NCBI GenBank assembly: GCA_009801085.1 | Contig: VNWV01000001.1 | Span: 3,658,001 to 3,722,000 of the forward strand | Reading direction: 5' to 3' | Origin: Lasiodiplodia sp. COLG20 | Taxonomy: Eukaryota > Ascomycota > Dothideomycetes > Botryosphaeriales > Botryosphaeriaceae | DNA: 64,000 nt | Shown here: positions 48,050-59,411 of the stretch, piece after piece | Numbering within the stretch: position 1 is the first letter of the stretch | Layout of the letters: each line of letters opens with the position of its first letter | Notes under the pieces: model-generated | What the model saw: the letters and a program-made list of their open reading frames with translations, nothing else | Database searches by the model: none | Told to the model about the DNA's origin: nothing | Made by a program: the position numbers and the translations under genes

Positions 48050-50281
48050 ATTGATGAGTGATGGATAATTGGGGACACTTTTTTGTGAAAGCAACGTAAA
48101 GAAACGTGAAGAATACTAATAAGTTCAATAACGTTAGTGCCAGAGAGGATAGCCCTGTCGTCTTAAGCAGGTCGATGACACAAAATAGGCAGCCATTTCT
48201 ACAAAAAGGCCACACAGCAGGTTTTGCAGAGAGATTTCCTACAGATCCTGTGGGGCTCTACGAAAAATGCGCTGTGCAGCCTCGGCCATAAGCTTCAATT
48301 TGTTTCCCGATTATCCTGCATGCTCGCTTACCTCGCAGCGCATGATACGTGTACGACGCTAGTAGGCCTGAGTGCGGAATCCCTCGTTCACCGGTACCCA
48401 CTTGGCCTAGATGCCATTTTCTTTTCCTTTCCGCAAGGCTGGACTAACGAGCTAGGTATGTCTTGCAAAATTGGGAGGTTACCACTTCAGAGCCCTTAAC
48501 CCATGTTAAAGCGATTCCCAGCTTAATATATGGTAATTCTAATCTCGCGCGTTGGCTCTTCTGCAGGGGTGCTCTCTGCCAGTCCGCTGATCCGACAGGT
48601 CAAGGCAACAGCAGAACACGCAACAAGGTATGATTGGCGACGTAACTAGCAATTTGGTATATAACACCTCCTTCGAGACTACCCATAGGTGCTTTGTGAA
48701 ATGTTTTTTTGCCTTAGGGCATACCTTTAGCCATTGAGCATCGTCTATCATTTTTCTACTCTTTTTACAACCGTTGATGGATTCTTTGCCGTTCCAGGTC
48801 ATGGATGGTCGCAATGTCGACCCTCAAAAACTCATGGCCCTTTTAGAGGAGAATTTTGGCAAGAACGCTTTCCGAGTTGAGGTGACAGCGTTTCCCACAA
48901 AAGCCACTGATCATGCCGTTGACTGAACAATTCTTCAGCTGAGATTGAACCGCTACAATATCTATCCCACCTCAGATCCTTCATCATGCAATCGTCTCAC
49001 TCCAGTATGGTCATGATCAACCCATTCCGCTTATGGACAAGCACATGCTAAGAGACTCATCTCAGTCACAAATACAAAATTGCCACGTAGCGCGGCGATC
49101 CAGGTCTTGAATCTTTTAGAATACAAGCAAGAGAACGACGTTTGTATTAGTCTTAATACGATCTTTATTGGAGGATGGGAGTGAGTGTAAATAGCACGCT
49201 TGCAAAAAGGAAAACGGCTTCATTGTTGTGCATTATCGGTCGGAAAATAGCCATTAGGTTAAATGGCCCAACGTATTGTCCTTCAATCATGTACGAAACC
49301 CTCTTGCAGCCGACAATTAGAACGCAATTGCATTCTCGTGAAAAATTGGGGTTCTGGCCTATCATATCACTAGAGCGAAAACATGGAAAGATTTGTGCGC
49401 TAGCATTCCGCTACATTACAACTTCCAGTTTCTCAGTAGTTACATAGTATACAAAATCTACTAGATTTGGTCAAAAAAATTGTTGCAAGGCTACAAGCGC
49501 GAATTGCAACTGCACCCGCCGAGGCGATCCTCGCGGAGAACACCCCCAAAAGGGGATAAATCAGTTGCTGATGGTGTCCCTGCGAGTGGTGGGGGCTTTC
49601 AGCATTTCAGCCGCTCGCCCCACAGCCAATAACCGCCGCATGCAATATCACTACTCAGCTGCAAGGAACACTCGGAGCCACGTATCATCATACAACTTGC
49701 TTTTCGTACCCAGGCCCCGAATGCTTCACTGGGCTGCAACTCCGGATCACAAAGGATTGTGTCAGTGCATGTAGACTTCAGGCGCGTAATAGCTATTCAT
49801 ACAATACCACCTTCTACAATGGGCAAAGGATCATGCTGACGATGTTATTTTCTCTCCGCCGCCCTATGGCTTCCATCCGCCTAGCTCAGCATCTCTGTAT
49901 GCGTCGACGCTCTCGAGCAATTTCTGGGAATCTCTGCTATCTTGCTACTGGTTGTTCAAAAGTGGAATTGAGACGACAACATTCTTGAGGTCAAAATAAA
50001 GATCATGATACCAGTGCCAAAGAAGAAACGAGATCTCCCATAGCCGAATCCGAGAGAAAGAAGTGGCAAGACTCCATTCGCATTATTCCATCATGCGGTA
50101 AAAGAAATTTGAGGAGAGAGGAGAATAGCATCTCAGGCCAAATATGACATGTATCTAGAGGTTTGAACTCAAAGCACCTCCGCAGACACTTTATTATTTG
50201 ATAAGAAAAAGTTGAGAAAGCTTTCACGGCCACTTAGAGAGCTGGTATTGAAGTTTAAGACTTCGCGTTCCCCTTAGTATC
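48050..50281. other. Intergenic between modules B and C, 2.2 kb
   Basis: AT-rich spacer. A block at 48320-48375 is about 80% identical by eye to 58470-58525 (shared core ATACGTGTAC), so sequence upstream of the gasdermin gene was duplicated along with the module. A short gene remnant lies at 48567-48926. The remainder shows no recognised gene. Confidence 0.5.
48567..48926 (+). pseudogene. Gene remnant with GRNVDP tail
   Basis: A segment after a TTCCAG acceptor reads VMDGRNVDPQKLMALL...AFRVEV and ends at a TGA at 48924-48926. It is related to the minus-strand remnant at 38373-38699. A possible preceding exon (48567 to about 48627) reads RQVKATAEHATR before a GTATGA donor, paralleling ATRHG in the other remnant. 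No full-length gene is visible, so this is probably the decayed 3' end of a gene once present in the island. Family unknown. Confidence 0.35.
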
Positions 50282-53200
50282 TTACATTTCGAAGCTTTTG
50301 TGTTGTGGTGGAAAGCTGCTACCTCTACTACCAATCGCGGGGCGTCCGATCGGATCTGGAGCTGGTGATAGCTTGAAATTCTTTCGGAATTCCTGTAGCT
50401 CAAGTATTTCAGGTTCATCAGAGAAGGCGACGCTTTCTCGACTCCTCTTCGGCTTAAGCGCTTCGTGTGATTTGATGCCGCGGACCTTACGTAGAGAAGC
50501 TTCGACGAGATATTCATCGCTCTTATTCGCCTTTTCGCGGAAGTCGTTAAAGCGCCTGCACATCTCCCCAGTTTCGATACGTTCTGTGGCGTCAACTTTC
50601 AGGAGCTCGTCCATGACCAGGTCCAGCACGTTGTGGAGGAACTCCGAGCACTTTGGCTCATTATGGAGATCTCGAACCCAAGTGTTTACCCCATCACGCA
50701 CATACGGGCGTCTCTCCCCGTTAGCCCCCTTTACGATTGTAAAGAAGTAGTCGTCGCTGAAAAAATCGATGCCTGATTGTTGACTGCGATGATCAGAGAA
50801 GGATTCGATACCTGGGGATCCTCGCAGGAGCCAAGTGACGAACTCGATATACAAACATCCAAGACTCCACAGATCGTATTTGCGCGAGACTGGCTCTTGC
50901 ATTCTACACTCGGGTGGTTCGTAGGTTGGTGAACCGACAATATGATGGGGCGGATATTCTGTCTTCGAATCTCTTCCGTGAAAGCGCCCAAGGCCGAAAT
51001 CGGTGATCTGTAGGATGCCTCTATCGCCATATTTGTTCTCAGGGGCGTGCTGAAACCAGATGATATTCTCAGGTTTGATGTCGCCGTGTCGGCTAAAGAA
51101 CTCTTCTCCGGGGGAGACCTTTAGTTTGACGTCTTTTTGTGGCGTGCGTACTTCCCCCTCGATGACGAGAGGGTGTAGAACCCGGACGTGATGTATGGTG
51201 TAGAGAGCGGTTGCAATTCCTCTCATTTGCTCAAGTGACCAGCGTAACGTAGCCTTGTCGAACTTTGGGTCCGGATGTTCTTCCCAATACGTCCGTAAGT
51301 CGCAATGTGCTCGCGGAAAAATCAGGAAGAATTCACCATCCACCTCATACGAGGCTAACATTTTGACCAGATGCAGGCGCGGTCTACTTTTATTTCCGAG
51401 TCTATAGAGGATGCTTTGTTCGTTTTCGAAACGTTTGCGGTCCTTCGTGAGGAGCTTCTTGACTGCAACCTCCAGAGTTCCATCCTAAAATATACTTATT
51501 AGTAAGACTGATCAGGTAATAATTATTGACACTTACCTTCTGTGACCACTCTTGGCAGAATCGGTGATGTGCTTTGTGTATACGTGCTGTGAACACTTCA
51601 CTATATCCTGCCACCGTCCTCCAATCATTTAGCGAGTCTCCCGGCTCGCGAGCGATGAATGGAAGAACGTGGCTCTGGTGAAGTACGTAATGTTCCATAT
51701 ATCTGAACACTGGGGAAAGCATGAGCCACTGATCTCGGCTGAAAGCTTCCCGATCCTTTGAAGACTCCCATCTTTCAGGGACTTGAACAATACCACCTCC
51801 ATTCCTACGTTTTAGTGAGAACAGACACCTGCCGCCGTTGACGCAGCGTTGTAACGGCAAGTCTTCGTCAAAGACTTGCTCATCCAAAAATTCAAGAATT
51901 TGTCCAGCCTTCCTGATGTATGCAAGTATGGCAAAGAGGTTCTTAGCACAGGAATGGACGGTCTCGGTATTTTTGTCAATGGTCGCTGCATCGAGGTTCG
52001 GATAAGCTGTCTGAAGCTCTCGCGCGATTACCTCTTTCGTTACGATCTTTTCCTTCGCACTCTCGGGGATGAAGAAGCGATGTTCGCGTGAGAGATCTTC
52101 GACGCGGGCAGCATAAAGTGCTTCGTACAGTTCGTCTGAGCTTGGCGGTGAGCTCAACCTCGAGTCCCGATCCGCCTCTATGTCGACCTCGTAGAGATCC
52201 CATGGTAAAGACCTCAGGGAGAATGAATGAACATGTTCTGCAATGTGGTCGAGCATCACATCGTGAGCATCGAACGGACAAAGCGGACAGCGTTGAGCCC
52301 GGCTCAGTATTGAACGAGCACATGCCAGTGCGATGGCTGGGAAAGCATCTGTGGGGACTGCGTCTTGATGTGTCTCTTGCAGGTGAGATTCAAACGCAGC
52401 CTCGGTCTCGAAGGTTCTTGGTACAGGACATATTGGGCATATCCAATGATTCGTGCACTCATGCGGGCTTTTCATGTGGTCCATCCAAGCAGCTCGGCTG
52501 GCGTATAACTCCCATGGGGTAGGACATCCTTCTAGAATGCAAGTATAAGGAAGAACATCGTCTGCTAAATGTTTCCTAGATACATAATTTTCAGTTATAG
52601 TTTTTTGCGATGATAGTAGATACTACAAACCTCCAATTGCTTTCTTGGGCATATTTTTGTGCAAGAGTTTGACAGCAATATGGGCACTTGAAAGAGCCTT
52701 GCCCATCCATAAGATTCGGTGGCGGAGGATATTCAACCATGGCGTTAATTGAAGACACATTGCTTGTAGCTGTCGTGGATGATGCACGGAATGAAAGTTC
52801 GATAGACGACTTAACCGGCGTCGCCGAAGTGGCCGATAAATCCTCAAAACCGTGAGAGCCTATCAATTCGTGCTTCAGGGTTCGTGTTGAGCGAGTTCGA
52901 GTGGCCCATTTCTTTACTCTGGTTACAAGGTTGTCAAGCAAAGTGGATCTCCATGGTCGTAGAATACGTATTGGTGGCGGTTCTTGTGGCTTATGTTCTG
53001 GCATCAGAAGGTCCTCTTTGGCTAACTTCTCGGAATGCCTTTGCGCGTAGATGAATCGATGTCGTCGTCGTAGATTTGCTTCTACGAGTCGGCACTGGAT
53101 GCCTGTGAGCTCAGGTGGTCTTGATTCCTGGGATTGACGCATTTGGCGAATCAGGAATTCAAGATGGACTTTTAGCTCCAGATGATCTTTCGAATCGAAA

Positions 53201-53794
53201 TATCTGTCGGCTTTTTGGAGTCTAGAGCGTACTCCAGACCTGCGGATGGATATAGTCAACTTCAAAATCTGCTTCATTACAACCTCTACATCTGCCTTAT
53301 CTTTATCTAAAGCAGTCTGACTTGATTCGAGTGTAAATCTCATTTGGCTTCCTTCTAGTTTTCGTGATCCTTGCAATTGTGTTGTTAAATGTGCATGTTT
53401 CGGCACATTCAGGAGGTTTGTGCTTCGTCCCATTGGGTTTTGCAAATGGACGTTCGAAATATGTTGAGCTGAAAAGGGCAATCAGGTTGAAATTCAGCTT
53501 CCAATCTTACAACTCATGGACTGAAAACCCACCTTTCAATTGACAATCGTCTACAAGCCTTTTCAGCGCTTGTAAAAGATTGGTGTACACTGCTTTGAGA
53601 TCATTTTCTGATGAAAGCCTCCAGTCAAATGATGCGCTTCCCGGTGCGAAGACTCCAGCCCCTGATGACCAAAGGTTAAAATCCGCGAGCCGATTTTCTG
53701 CCCATTCCCCATGCATCAGCGGTGCGAATGATAAAGACTTCTCGAAAGATGTACGACACTGTAAGGCGACATCACGAATCTGGGTGTCTCTCAT
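50282..53794 (-). CDS. C2H2 zinc finger-protein kinase, module C
   Basis: Four exons (53794-53533, 53468-52631, 52575-51537, 51484-50282) give about 1113 residues, paralogous along its length to the module-B kinase. N-terminal region with WAENRLADFNLW; helical part; C2H2 fingers (about 345-440) with CPYCCQTL, KHLADDVLPYTC, WICPICP and a final HLQETH; pre-kinase region (RFFIPESAKEKIVTKEVIA); glycine-loop equivalent AGYSEVF; VAVKK (Lys722); HGDIKPENIIW (Asp848); DFGLGRFHG (Asp875); SPTYEPPE. Exon 3 runs from the fingers into the kinase N-lobe, proving that both belong to one protein. The basic, Ser-rich tail (KPKRSRESVAFSDEPE) resembles the tail of kinase A. It is divergent from protease C, with 292 bp between the ATGs. 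Start: ATG 53794, since the upstream in-frame TTG is unlikely. Confidence 0.78.
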
Positions 53795-54086
53795 TGTCGC
53801 GACCAAGAGATCGGTGTGTATCGACTATCGACAATCAAGAAGAAGAGAGAAACTACACAACTTGGGAGCAGAACAAGGCAAGGCGAAGAAAAGGCTCGCT
53901 ACAGATTCAAGTAAGTACGAAAACATTCTTGGCGTGCGGGGCTAAGTTACACAGAGCCACGGGGTAGCCGCTGCCTAAAGAACACCGCAGTTCGCGAGGC
54001 CCTAATCCACCTTGACTACACCTTGTCTCTTTGCCGCATACATCCAATAAGAAGATTCTCAATATTTTGGCTCAACATTGCTCGTT
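53795..54086. promoter_or_regulatory. Divergent promoter of module C
   Basis: The 292 bp between the two start codons is almost the same as in module B. The block TGGCGTGCGGGG near 53931-53942 matches the module-B promoter; the inverted repeat found there is absent. The shared block is a candidate common element. Confidence 0.4.
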
Positions 54087-57015
54087 ATGAGTAATTCGTC
54101 GGACTTGCTCTATCTAACGAGGGAGGCAATCCCAGCGGTCGCACGCATCGCAGCAACACTCGCGAATGCGAACGACGCGTCGGATTCAACAACCACATCT
54201 TTCGTCAAGTTGAGCGTTTGTCTCTACATCTTCGCAAACGAAGTTGACCATGGCAATCTTCCAAAAGGCAGAGATCAGCAGTGCAAGATACATGCGGTCC
54301 TTGAAGAAGTGGAGAAGGCTTTAACCGTACGGTAGTCTCCATCTACACAATTCCACATGTAGCTAATAACTCTTTGCCTAAAGTGTCCAAAAAATAAGAG
54401 GCTAGAGCAGCTTCTTACACTACATGCAATTGCTGCAGCCAAAGAACAGAAAACCAGGAAACCTTTCTTCCAGAGATTATTGCGAAGGTCGAATCAACAT
54501 GCAACCGCTCAAGCTTCTTTGCGTAGATACCTTGTATCTGACCCTGAGCTCAAGTCTTTGCTCAACCTTACGCGAGAATTCTCAGCAGTGGGTGCGGCCA
54601 ATGTTACGCATGGCGAGTCTTTTGGATCCTATTCAATCTTCGCAACCAAATGGGACGACATTCCAGTGCATCCGCAGCGAGTCAACGCCGAGCTACATAA
54701 TGTCTTAGACCTGCACATAAACTGTTGCCCTTGCAGGCATTCAACGAGACTACGCTTGAAACCCAGCGAAATGCAGGTCAACGACATGTTCGGTTTCGAA
54801 TTTCTCTTCTCAGCCTCGCCCCCTCCTCTACCTTCCACTTGCCCTATAGGATGGCGAGAAGTCAGAATCCTCATTCCAAGGTAAATCATCCATTTGATAA
54901 ACCGGCACATCGCGTGAGCTAAATCTTCAAAATAAAGGAGGGACCCCCTTAAAAAGCAAGTCAAAATTCTGAATCTAGCACCACATGGACCTCTCCGAAC
55001 CACCTTCAACACGCCCTTCGAGGTCATAAGGCCTGGAAAATTCTGTGAACTATTGAACGAAAGTAATGGCCGTATACCGTGTCTCCGGATCGACAACCCA
55101 ACCTTAGGGAAAGTTGATGGTGGAACATTTCCAACTCCCCGAGTGGAAGTTGAGCCGGTAGAAAGTACCCCACTCTCCAACGCTCTGAGATTACGCAGAA
55201 TGTCAAGAAGAAACAAGTGTGTACTCGCCTTCACGCTAGCAAGATCTGTCTGGCAATACTACGAGTCAAAGTGGATGAAACTGCCCTGGACTCACGAAGA
55301 TATTCACCTTCTTGACGACAAGAACGCCACATCAAGCGAAGCAAATGACGCTTACAGGACATGGAGACCATACCTTTCGATGTCTTTTGATAACCAAGGC
55401 CAAGAAATTCCGGAATACTATGCCGCCGAGGGCGTCATGCATCGATATCCAAAAGTCCTTGCCTTAGGGATTTTGCTCATTGAGATATTACAGGGCAGCC
55501 CTGTGGTGCCACGAAGCGGAAACATAAACTTTGATCCGCAAGGTGTCATTGATCTTTACATATCAGGCTGGATTACTGTCTGCCGCGGCATCCTCAGGCA
55601 TGAAGATACCTATCCCGCGTATGCTTATGCGGTAGAGGCCTGCCTTGACAGTCACCTCTTCGCCGGGGTTCCTTGTTCATCAGAGACGAACGAAGGCTTG
55701 GAAGAACGAAGAGCGATCCTGTACCAGCGCGTGGTGGTCCCGTTGAAAAGGCTTCTTGAAGGTACCGGATGGTCTCACAAATTGGACGAAAACAAAAAAG
55801 AATTGCTACCTCACCCTACTGAAATCCCATCGATCTCTCATTCAACGTCTACAATTCCTGTAGATTCAGCTGTAGCCTCACGCCCAGAGGAGTTCACACA
55901 GCCGTACGTCGATGGTGGAGTTCAACGTTTGGATGAAGCAGCTTCTGAGGCCGGCTTACTTGGACAATTGAGGACGTAAGATATCCCACCGATGTCCCCT
56001 GTTTCGCATGAGAACTGACCAGGCAAAAGCCATTCACCAGAAGCTTGGTTGAAGAGATTTGAACGAGTCAGTCGTTACGTGAAGTCCACTACTAAGGGCA
56101 ATATCCCTGTTAGGATTGCAGTTTTGGATACAGGGTGTGACTTAGACGCATCAGTATTCCGTGTCCCGGGAACAAAGCAAAGTATCACAGACCGTTGGAA
56201 GGACATGGCTGGCACTGAGAAGATGCCAATCGATAAAGACCCTGGGAAACATGGCACACGAATTGTTTCAGTATTGCTGCGGATCGCGCCAAATGCTGAA
56301 ATATTCGTCGCCCGGGTTGCTTCTGATAAAGAAATGCTGCAAAAGTCCCACCGACACATCGCCGATGTAAGTTCTCCAGATAATGGTCATTGAAACCATA
56401 ATTCTAAGGCAAAGTCAGGCAATCATCTATGCTGCAAAATATTGGAATGTTGATATCATTTCGATGTCTTTCGGATTCGAACAAGAGATCGACGTCATCC
56501 GACATGCAATTGATGAAGCGCAAACCATCAAAGACCAGTCGATAATTCTTTTGGCAGCAGCTGGAAATGACGGCGGCAACTCATCAGAGCTATTCCCAGC
56601 TTGGTTAAGCTCTGTCATATCCATTCGAGGTACCGATCACAGTGGGGATTTTGTTTCCTCATTCAATCCCAGCAATCATGACTTCAACTCAGGGCAGCCA
56701 GCGTATGGCACTCTGGGGGTGAACGTGCCTTGCTCATGGCCATCTGAGTCTGGCTTAGAAGAGATGACCGGCTGCTCTATCGCCACTCCGATCGCTGCTG
56801 CAATCGTAGCTGTGATCATAAACTGTGCATCTGAGAGCGATCAAAAGCTGTTACGCACACAGAGGGCCATTTTGACGGTCTTCAAGAGAATGGCAGCCGA
56901 GCGGTCGAACGGGCTATGGTATCTTGCACCATGGCAACTTGTCCATACAGATGATCAGGAGGGTCAAAAATCATTTTTGAACGGTGCAATCCAGAAACTT
57001 CCTAGACGACACTGA
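54087..57015 (+). CDS. DUF7580-like plus S8 subtilisin protease, module C
   Basis: Five exons (54087-54326, 54384-54880, 54938-55975, 56030-56366, 56419-57015) give about 902 residues, with exons 2 and 5 exactly as long as in copy B. N-terminal helical region (start MSNSSDLLYLTREAIPAV), DUF7580-like middle (CVLAFTLARSVWQYYESKW, EDIHLLDD, HRYPKVLALGILLIEILQG, EERRAILYQRVVVPL), then S8 with Asp625 (AVLDTGCD), His666 (GKHGTRIVSV), Asn in AAAGNDGGN and Ser824 (GCSIATPIAAA). The triad is intact. Cytosolic, with no signal peptide. It lies between a divergent kinase and a convergent gasdermin-like gene (110 bp between stops), so cleavage of that neighbour is the inferred role. The GTACGG donor of intron 1 is weaker than the GTAGGT used in the other copies. 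Confidence 0.8.
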
Positions 57016-57124
57016 AGCTTTTAGTGGTATTTATAGGCTCATTCATGTAAATAAATTTTGGTCTATATTCTTCGTGATGACAAACTGTATGATTGAGTGA
57101 CTTCCTTGTATGTTCTCATTCCGA

Positions 57125-57982
57125 TCAGACATTCTTAAAAACAACTTCGGTAATTTCATCTTCTCCATCTTTCATGCTGATTTTTGCCACCGTGACACTT
57201 CCTGCGACGGCATTTAAAATATCTGACGAAGTGGCAACGCTGACGTCGGCTTCCAAAAGCTCATCATCTTCCTCGTCCGAACTATCACTAAGAAAGGCCT
57301 GTCTAGATTTGAACTCATCTACTGCAAGATTCTTCTCTCTCCAGCCCTTCACGCTAACCTTCAGTAGCTTGTAGGCAAACACCACATCGGACCCAGCTCG
57401 AAAAGAATCCGTCCGGCCTTTACCTCGTGACATATCCACATTCGCACCCACGACTATACCCTCAACGACCGGAACCGTTGCACCGACGCTCCCTCCCTTC
57501 ATTGAGAGCTTCTCAGTCGTAGCTTCCAAGCCTTTGGCAACCTTGATTCCGGTGATCATGTAAATGGGGCGGCAGAAGGCGCTGTTGTATTGCATGATGT
57601 TTCGCACGAGCGGATCCTTGAGCCGTTCAGTGACCATTGCATCCGTAGGTTCAGTCTTGAACATGATGGTCTCGAGCGATTGCATCTTGTACTCCGTGTT
57701 CACCTCCTTGCCCTGCTGAGAGCCGACATTTCCTCCAATGGTGCTGACAAATTGTGCCCAGATGCCCACGCTAATATTTCGGCCGGAGCTTTGGTTGAAA
57801 GTGTAGTCGTAATCAATTCTGGATGTGATGTCGGGATGAGGCTTGTTGGTTTCGAGGGTGGTCAGAGGCCTGTGCGGCTCGAACGGGTCCGCGAGGATGT
57901 TTCCGAGTGCTATCGCGCCGTCCGGAGCGAAATCGAAGTTTGGAGCAAGTAGATAAGTCTTCTTAGCTGTCACGCTCATCAT
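57125..57982 (-). CDS. Fungal gasdermin-like protein (RCD-1/HET-Q1 type), module C
   Basis: A single exon of 285 residues (MMSVTAKKTYLLAPNFDF), paralogous to the module-B protein over its whole length: PDGAIALGNILADPFEPHR, IYMITGIKVAKGLE, VVFAYKLLKVSVKGW. A very acidic linker (DSSDEEDDELLEAD) at residues 233-246 precedes a tail of about 40 residues, the place where an activating protease cut would separate the pore-forming part from a short inhibitory tail if this is a HET-Q1-type gasdermin. It is convergent with protease C. The two copies differ most in linker and tail, as might be expected for protease-specific or recognition-driven change; that last point is inference. Confidence 0.68.
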   Translation of the reverse strand: MMSVTAKKTYLLAPNFDFAPDGAIALGNILADPFEPHRPLTTLETNKPHPDITSRIDYDYTFNQSSGRNISVGIWAQFVSTIGGNVGSQQGKEVNTEYKMQSLETIMFKTEPTDAMVTERLKDPLVRNIMQYNSAFCRPIYMITGIKVAKGLEATTEKLSMKGGSVGATVPVVEGIVVGANVDMSRGKGRTDSFRAGSDVVFAYKLLKVSVKGWREKNLAVDEFKSRQAFLSDSSDEEDDELLEADVSVATSSDILNAVAGSVTVAKISMKDGEDEITEVVFKNV

Positions 57983-58754
57983 AAGCTTGTTTGCGAAAGA
58001 GGCTCGAGGCGGTAGTGAGGTGCGGAGAAGGTAGTGGGGTAGGCGAGCAAGATCTTAACGAGAGAGAGCACGAGAGAGGGGCACCTCTCTTATTGAGAAC
58101 ACTGCGGCGCATGATTACTGAAATTTAGGCAACAATTGCCAAGATATTACACTGCAGATTATGTACTCTCAGCCACCTTATTGCAAACGAAAGATAATTT
58201 TGGCCAAAATTACAACTCACGAATGGAAGGCTCCATGGAGCCTTCCATTCGTGAGTTGTGATGCCTTGTGCCGGGAATTGCAACACTCGCTAGATTTGAT
58301 TCCAAAGCAACCTTATTTTTTGGTCATTATAAGCCGAGAATTAGGGGCAAACTGCTGTCATGAACCTGCCCTACCACAATGTGGGCTGCAGCAAGGCTTG
58401 GTGGGCGGGACACCTCGTTGACCAATCCAAAAGGAGTGGAACGCGCAGAAGTCTTGCAAAGATCCCCACGTTGCTCGTTTACTTTGCAGCTTATCATACG
58501 TGTACAACTCCAACAAGGCTGAAGGCTTAAGCTGAAGCCCTCAGCTACCTGCGCGAGAACCCATTACATGTTATATACAAAGAGTGAAGCTTTAACACGT
58601 GACTAGCATGTGACTTGCTACCTCAACACATGCTTAGCCAAGAAACGAGGCGACGCGGCCAGGAAGTCAGCTTTCTCCGCATCTCTCTTCGAATTTCTCA
58701 GTTCACCCCTCCACGAACAGCTTCCATGATATCCGTCTTCTCCCTGTCGACTCC
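57983..58754. other. Intergenic, between gasdermin C and the truncated protease copy
   Basis: This contains the perfect 48-bp palindrome at 58212-58259 and the block at 58470-58525 that is similar to the spacer following gasdermin B. The order gasdermin, shared block, DUF7580 gene suggests that a further module began here and was truncated. Confidence 0.5.
58212..58259. repeat. Perfect 48-bp palindrome
   Basis: The sequence from 58212 to 58259 equals its own reverse complement, with arms of 24 bp starting ACAACTCACGAATGGAAGG and a CCATGG centre at 58233-58238. There is no spacer, so it could extrude as a hairpin. The bases beyond (T at 58211, G at 58260) break the symmetry. It is not inside a recognised gene. 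Confidence 0.9.
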
Positions 58755-59411
58755 ATGGATTACTCCAATCTATCCCTTGCCCGAGAAACCTTGCCCGTTG
58801 TAAGTAATATTGTGACCGAACTGGCTACTGCCGTTATAAGCGCTCCCCTAGTAAGCGTTCCTCTTGTGCTGTTCGGCGCACATCTGGCTTTCTTCGCTGC
58901 CAAGCTTCCCAGCTCAGCACGCGGCTTGAAAGACAAGCGAAGCCTGGACGATGTATTATGTAAGGTTCTTGAAGAAGTCGAAAGGGCCTGCACGGTAGGT
59001 TCTTAGCTTGGCACCATTCTACTGTTGCGATGACGGTCCGCTGGGCTGACACAACTGAAGTGGCCCAAAAGAAAAGAAACTCCGGATCTTTCCACTTTAA
59101 AACTGCTGGCAAAGAGAAGAAAATCAAAACAGAGAACCTTTTTTTGGGCAAAGTTGTTTTCTTCAAACTCATTGCACAGTAAAGTTCGCGAATGTTTAAG
59201 GGAATATGCCTCGAACCCTGTCGAATTTGCGAAAATGCTGGACGTGATCAAGGAAGCTGAAGGTTGCCTGAAATCCGGCCAGTTCTCCGATTTCCCCTAC
59301 GTTGCTGGACAGCAGGAACACAAGGAGAGTGATAAGAATCTGGAAGAGCATCGCGCCATCATCTATCGAGACGTTGTTCAACCATTACAGGAGGATTCTG
59401 AGAGGTACTAG
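58755..59411 (+). pseudogene. Truncated DUF7580-S8 protease gene copy (D)
   Basis: Exon 1 (58755-58994, start MDYSNLSLARETLPVV) and exon 2 (from 59061) are clear homologues of the protease genes in modules B and C, with the same intron position. After EFAKMLDVIKE the reading jumps straight to AEGCLKSGQFSDFP, which in copy B lies hundreds of residues later, so about 1 kb of the DUF7580 region is deleted in frame. Near 59398 an extra base relative to copy B shifts the frame into a TAG at 59409-59411. Recognisable homology continues to about 59460 and then ends at the 3' side of the LamB/YcsF gene. The S8 domain is absent. The remaining 196-residue frame is open, so expression as a small protein cannot be excluded. 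Confidence 0.75.
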
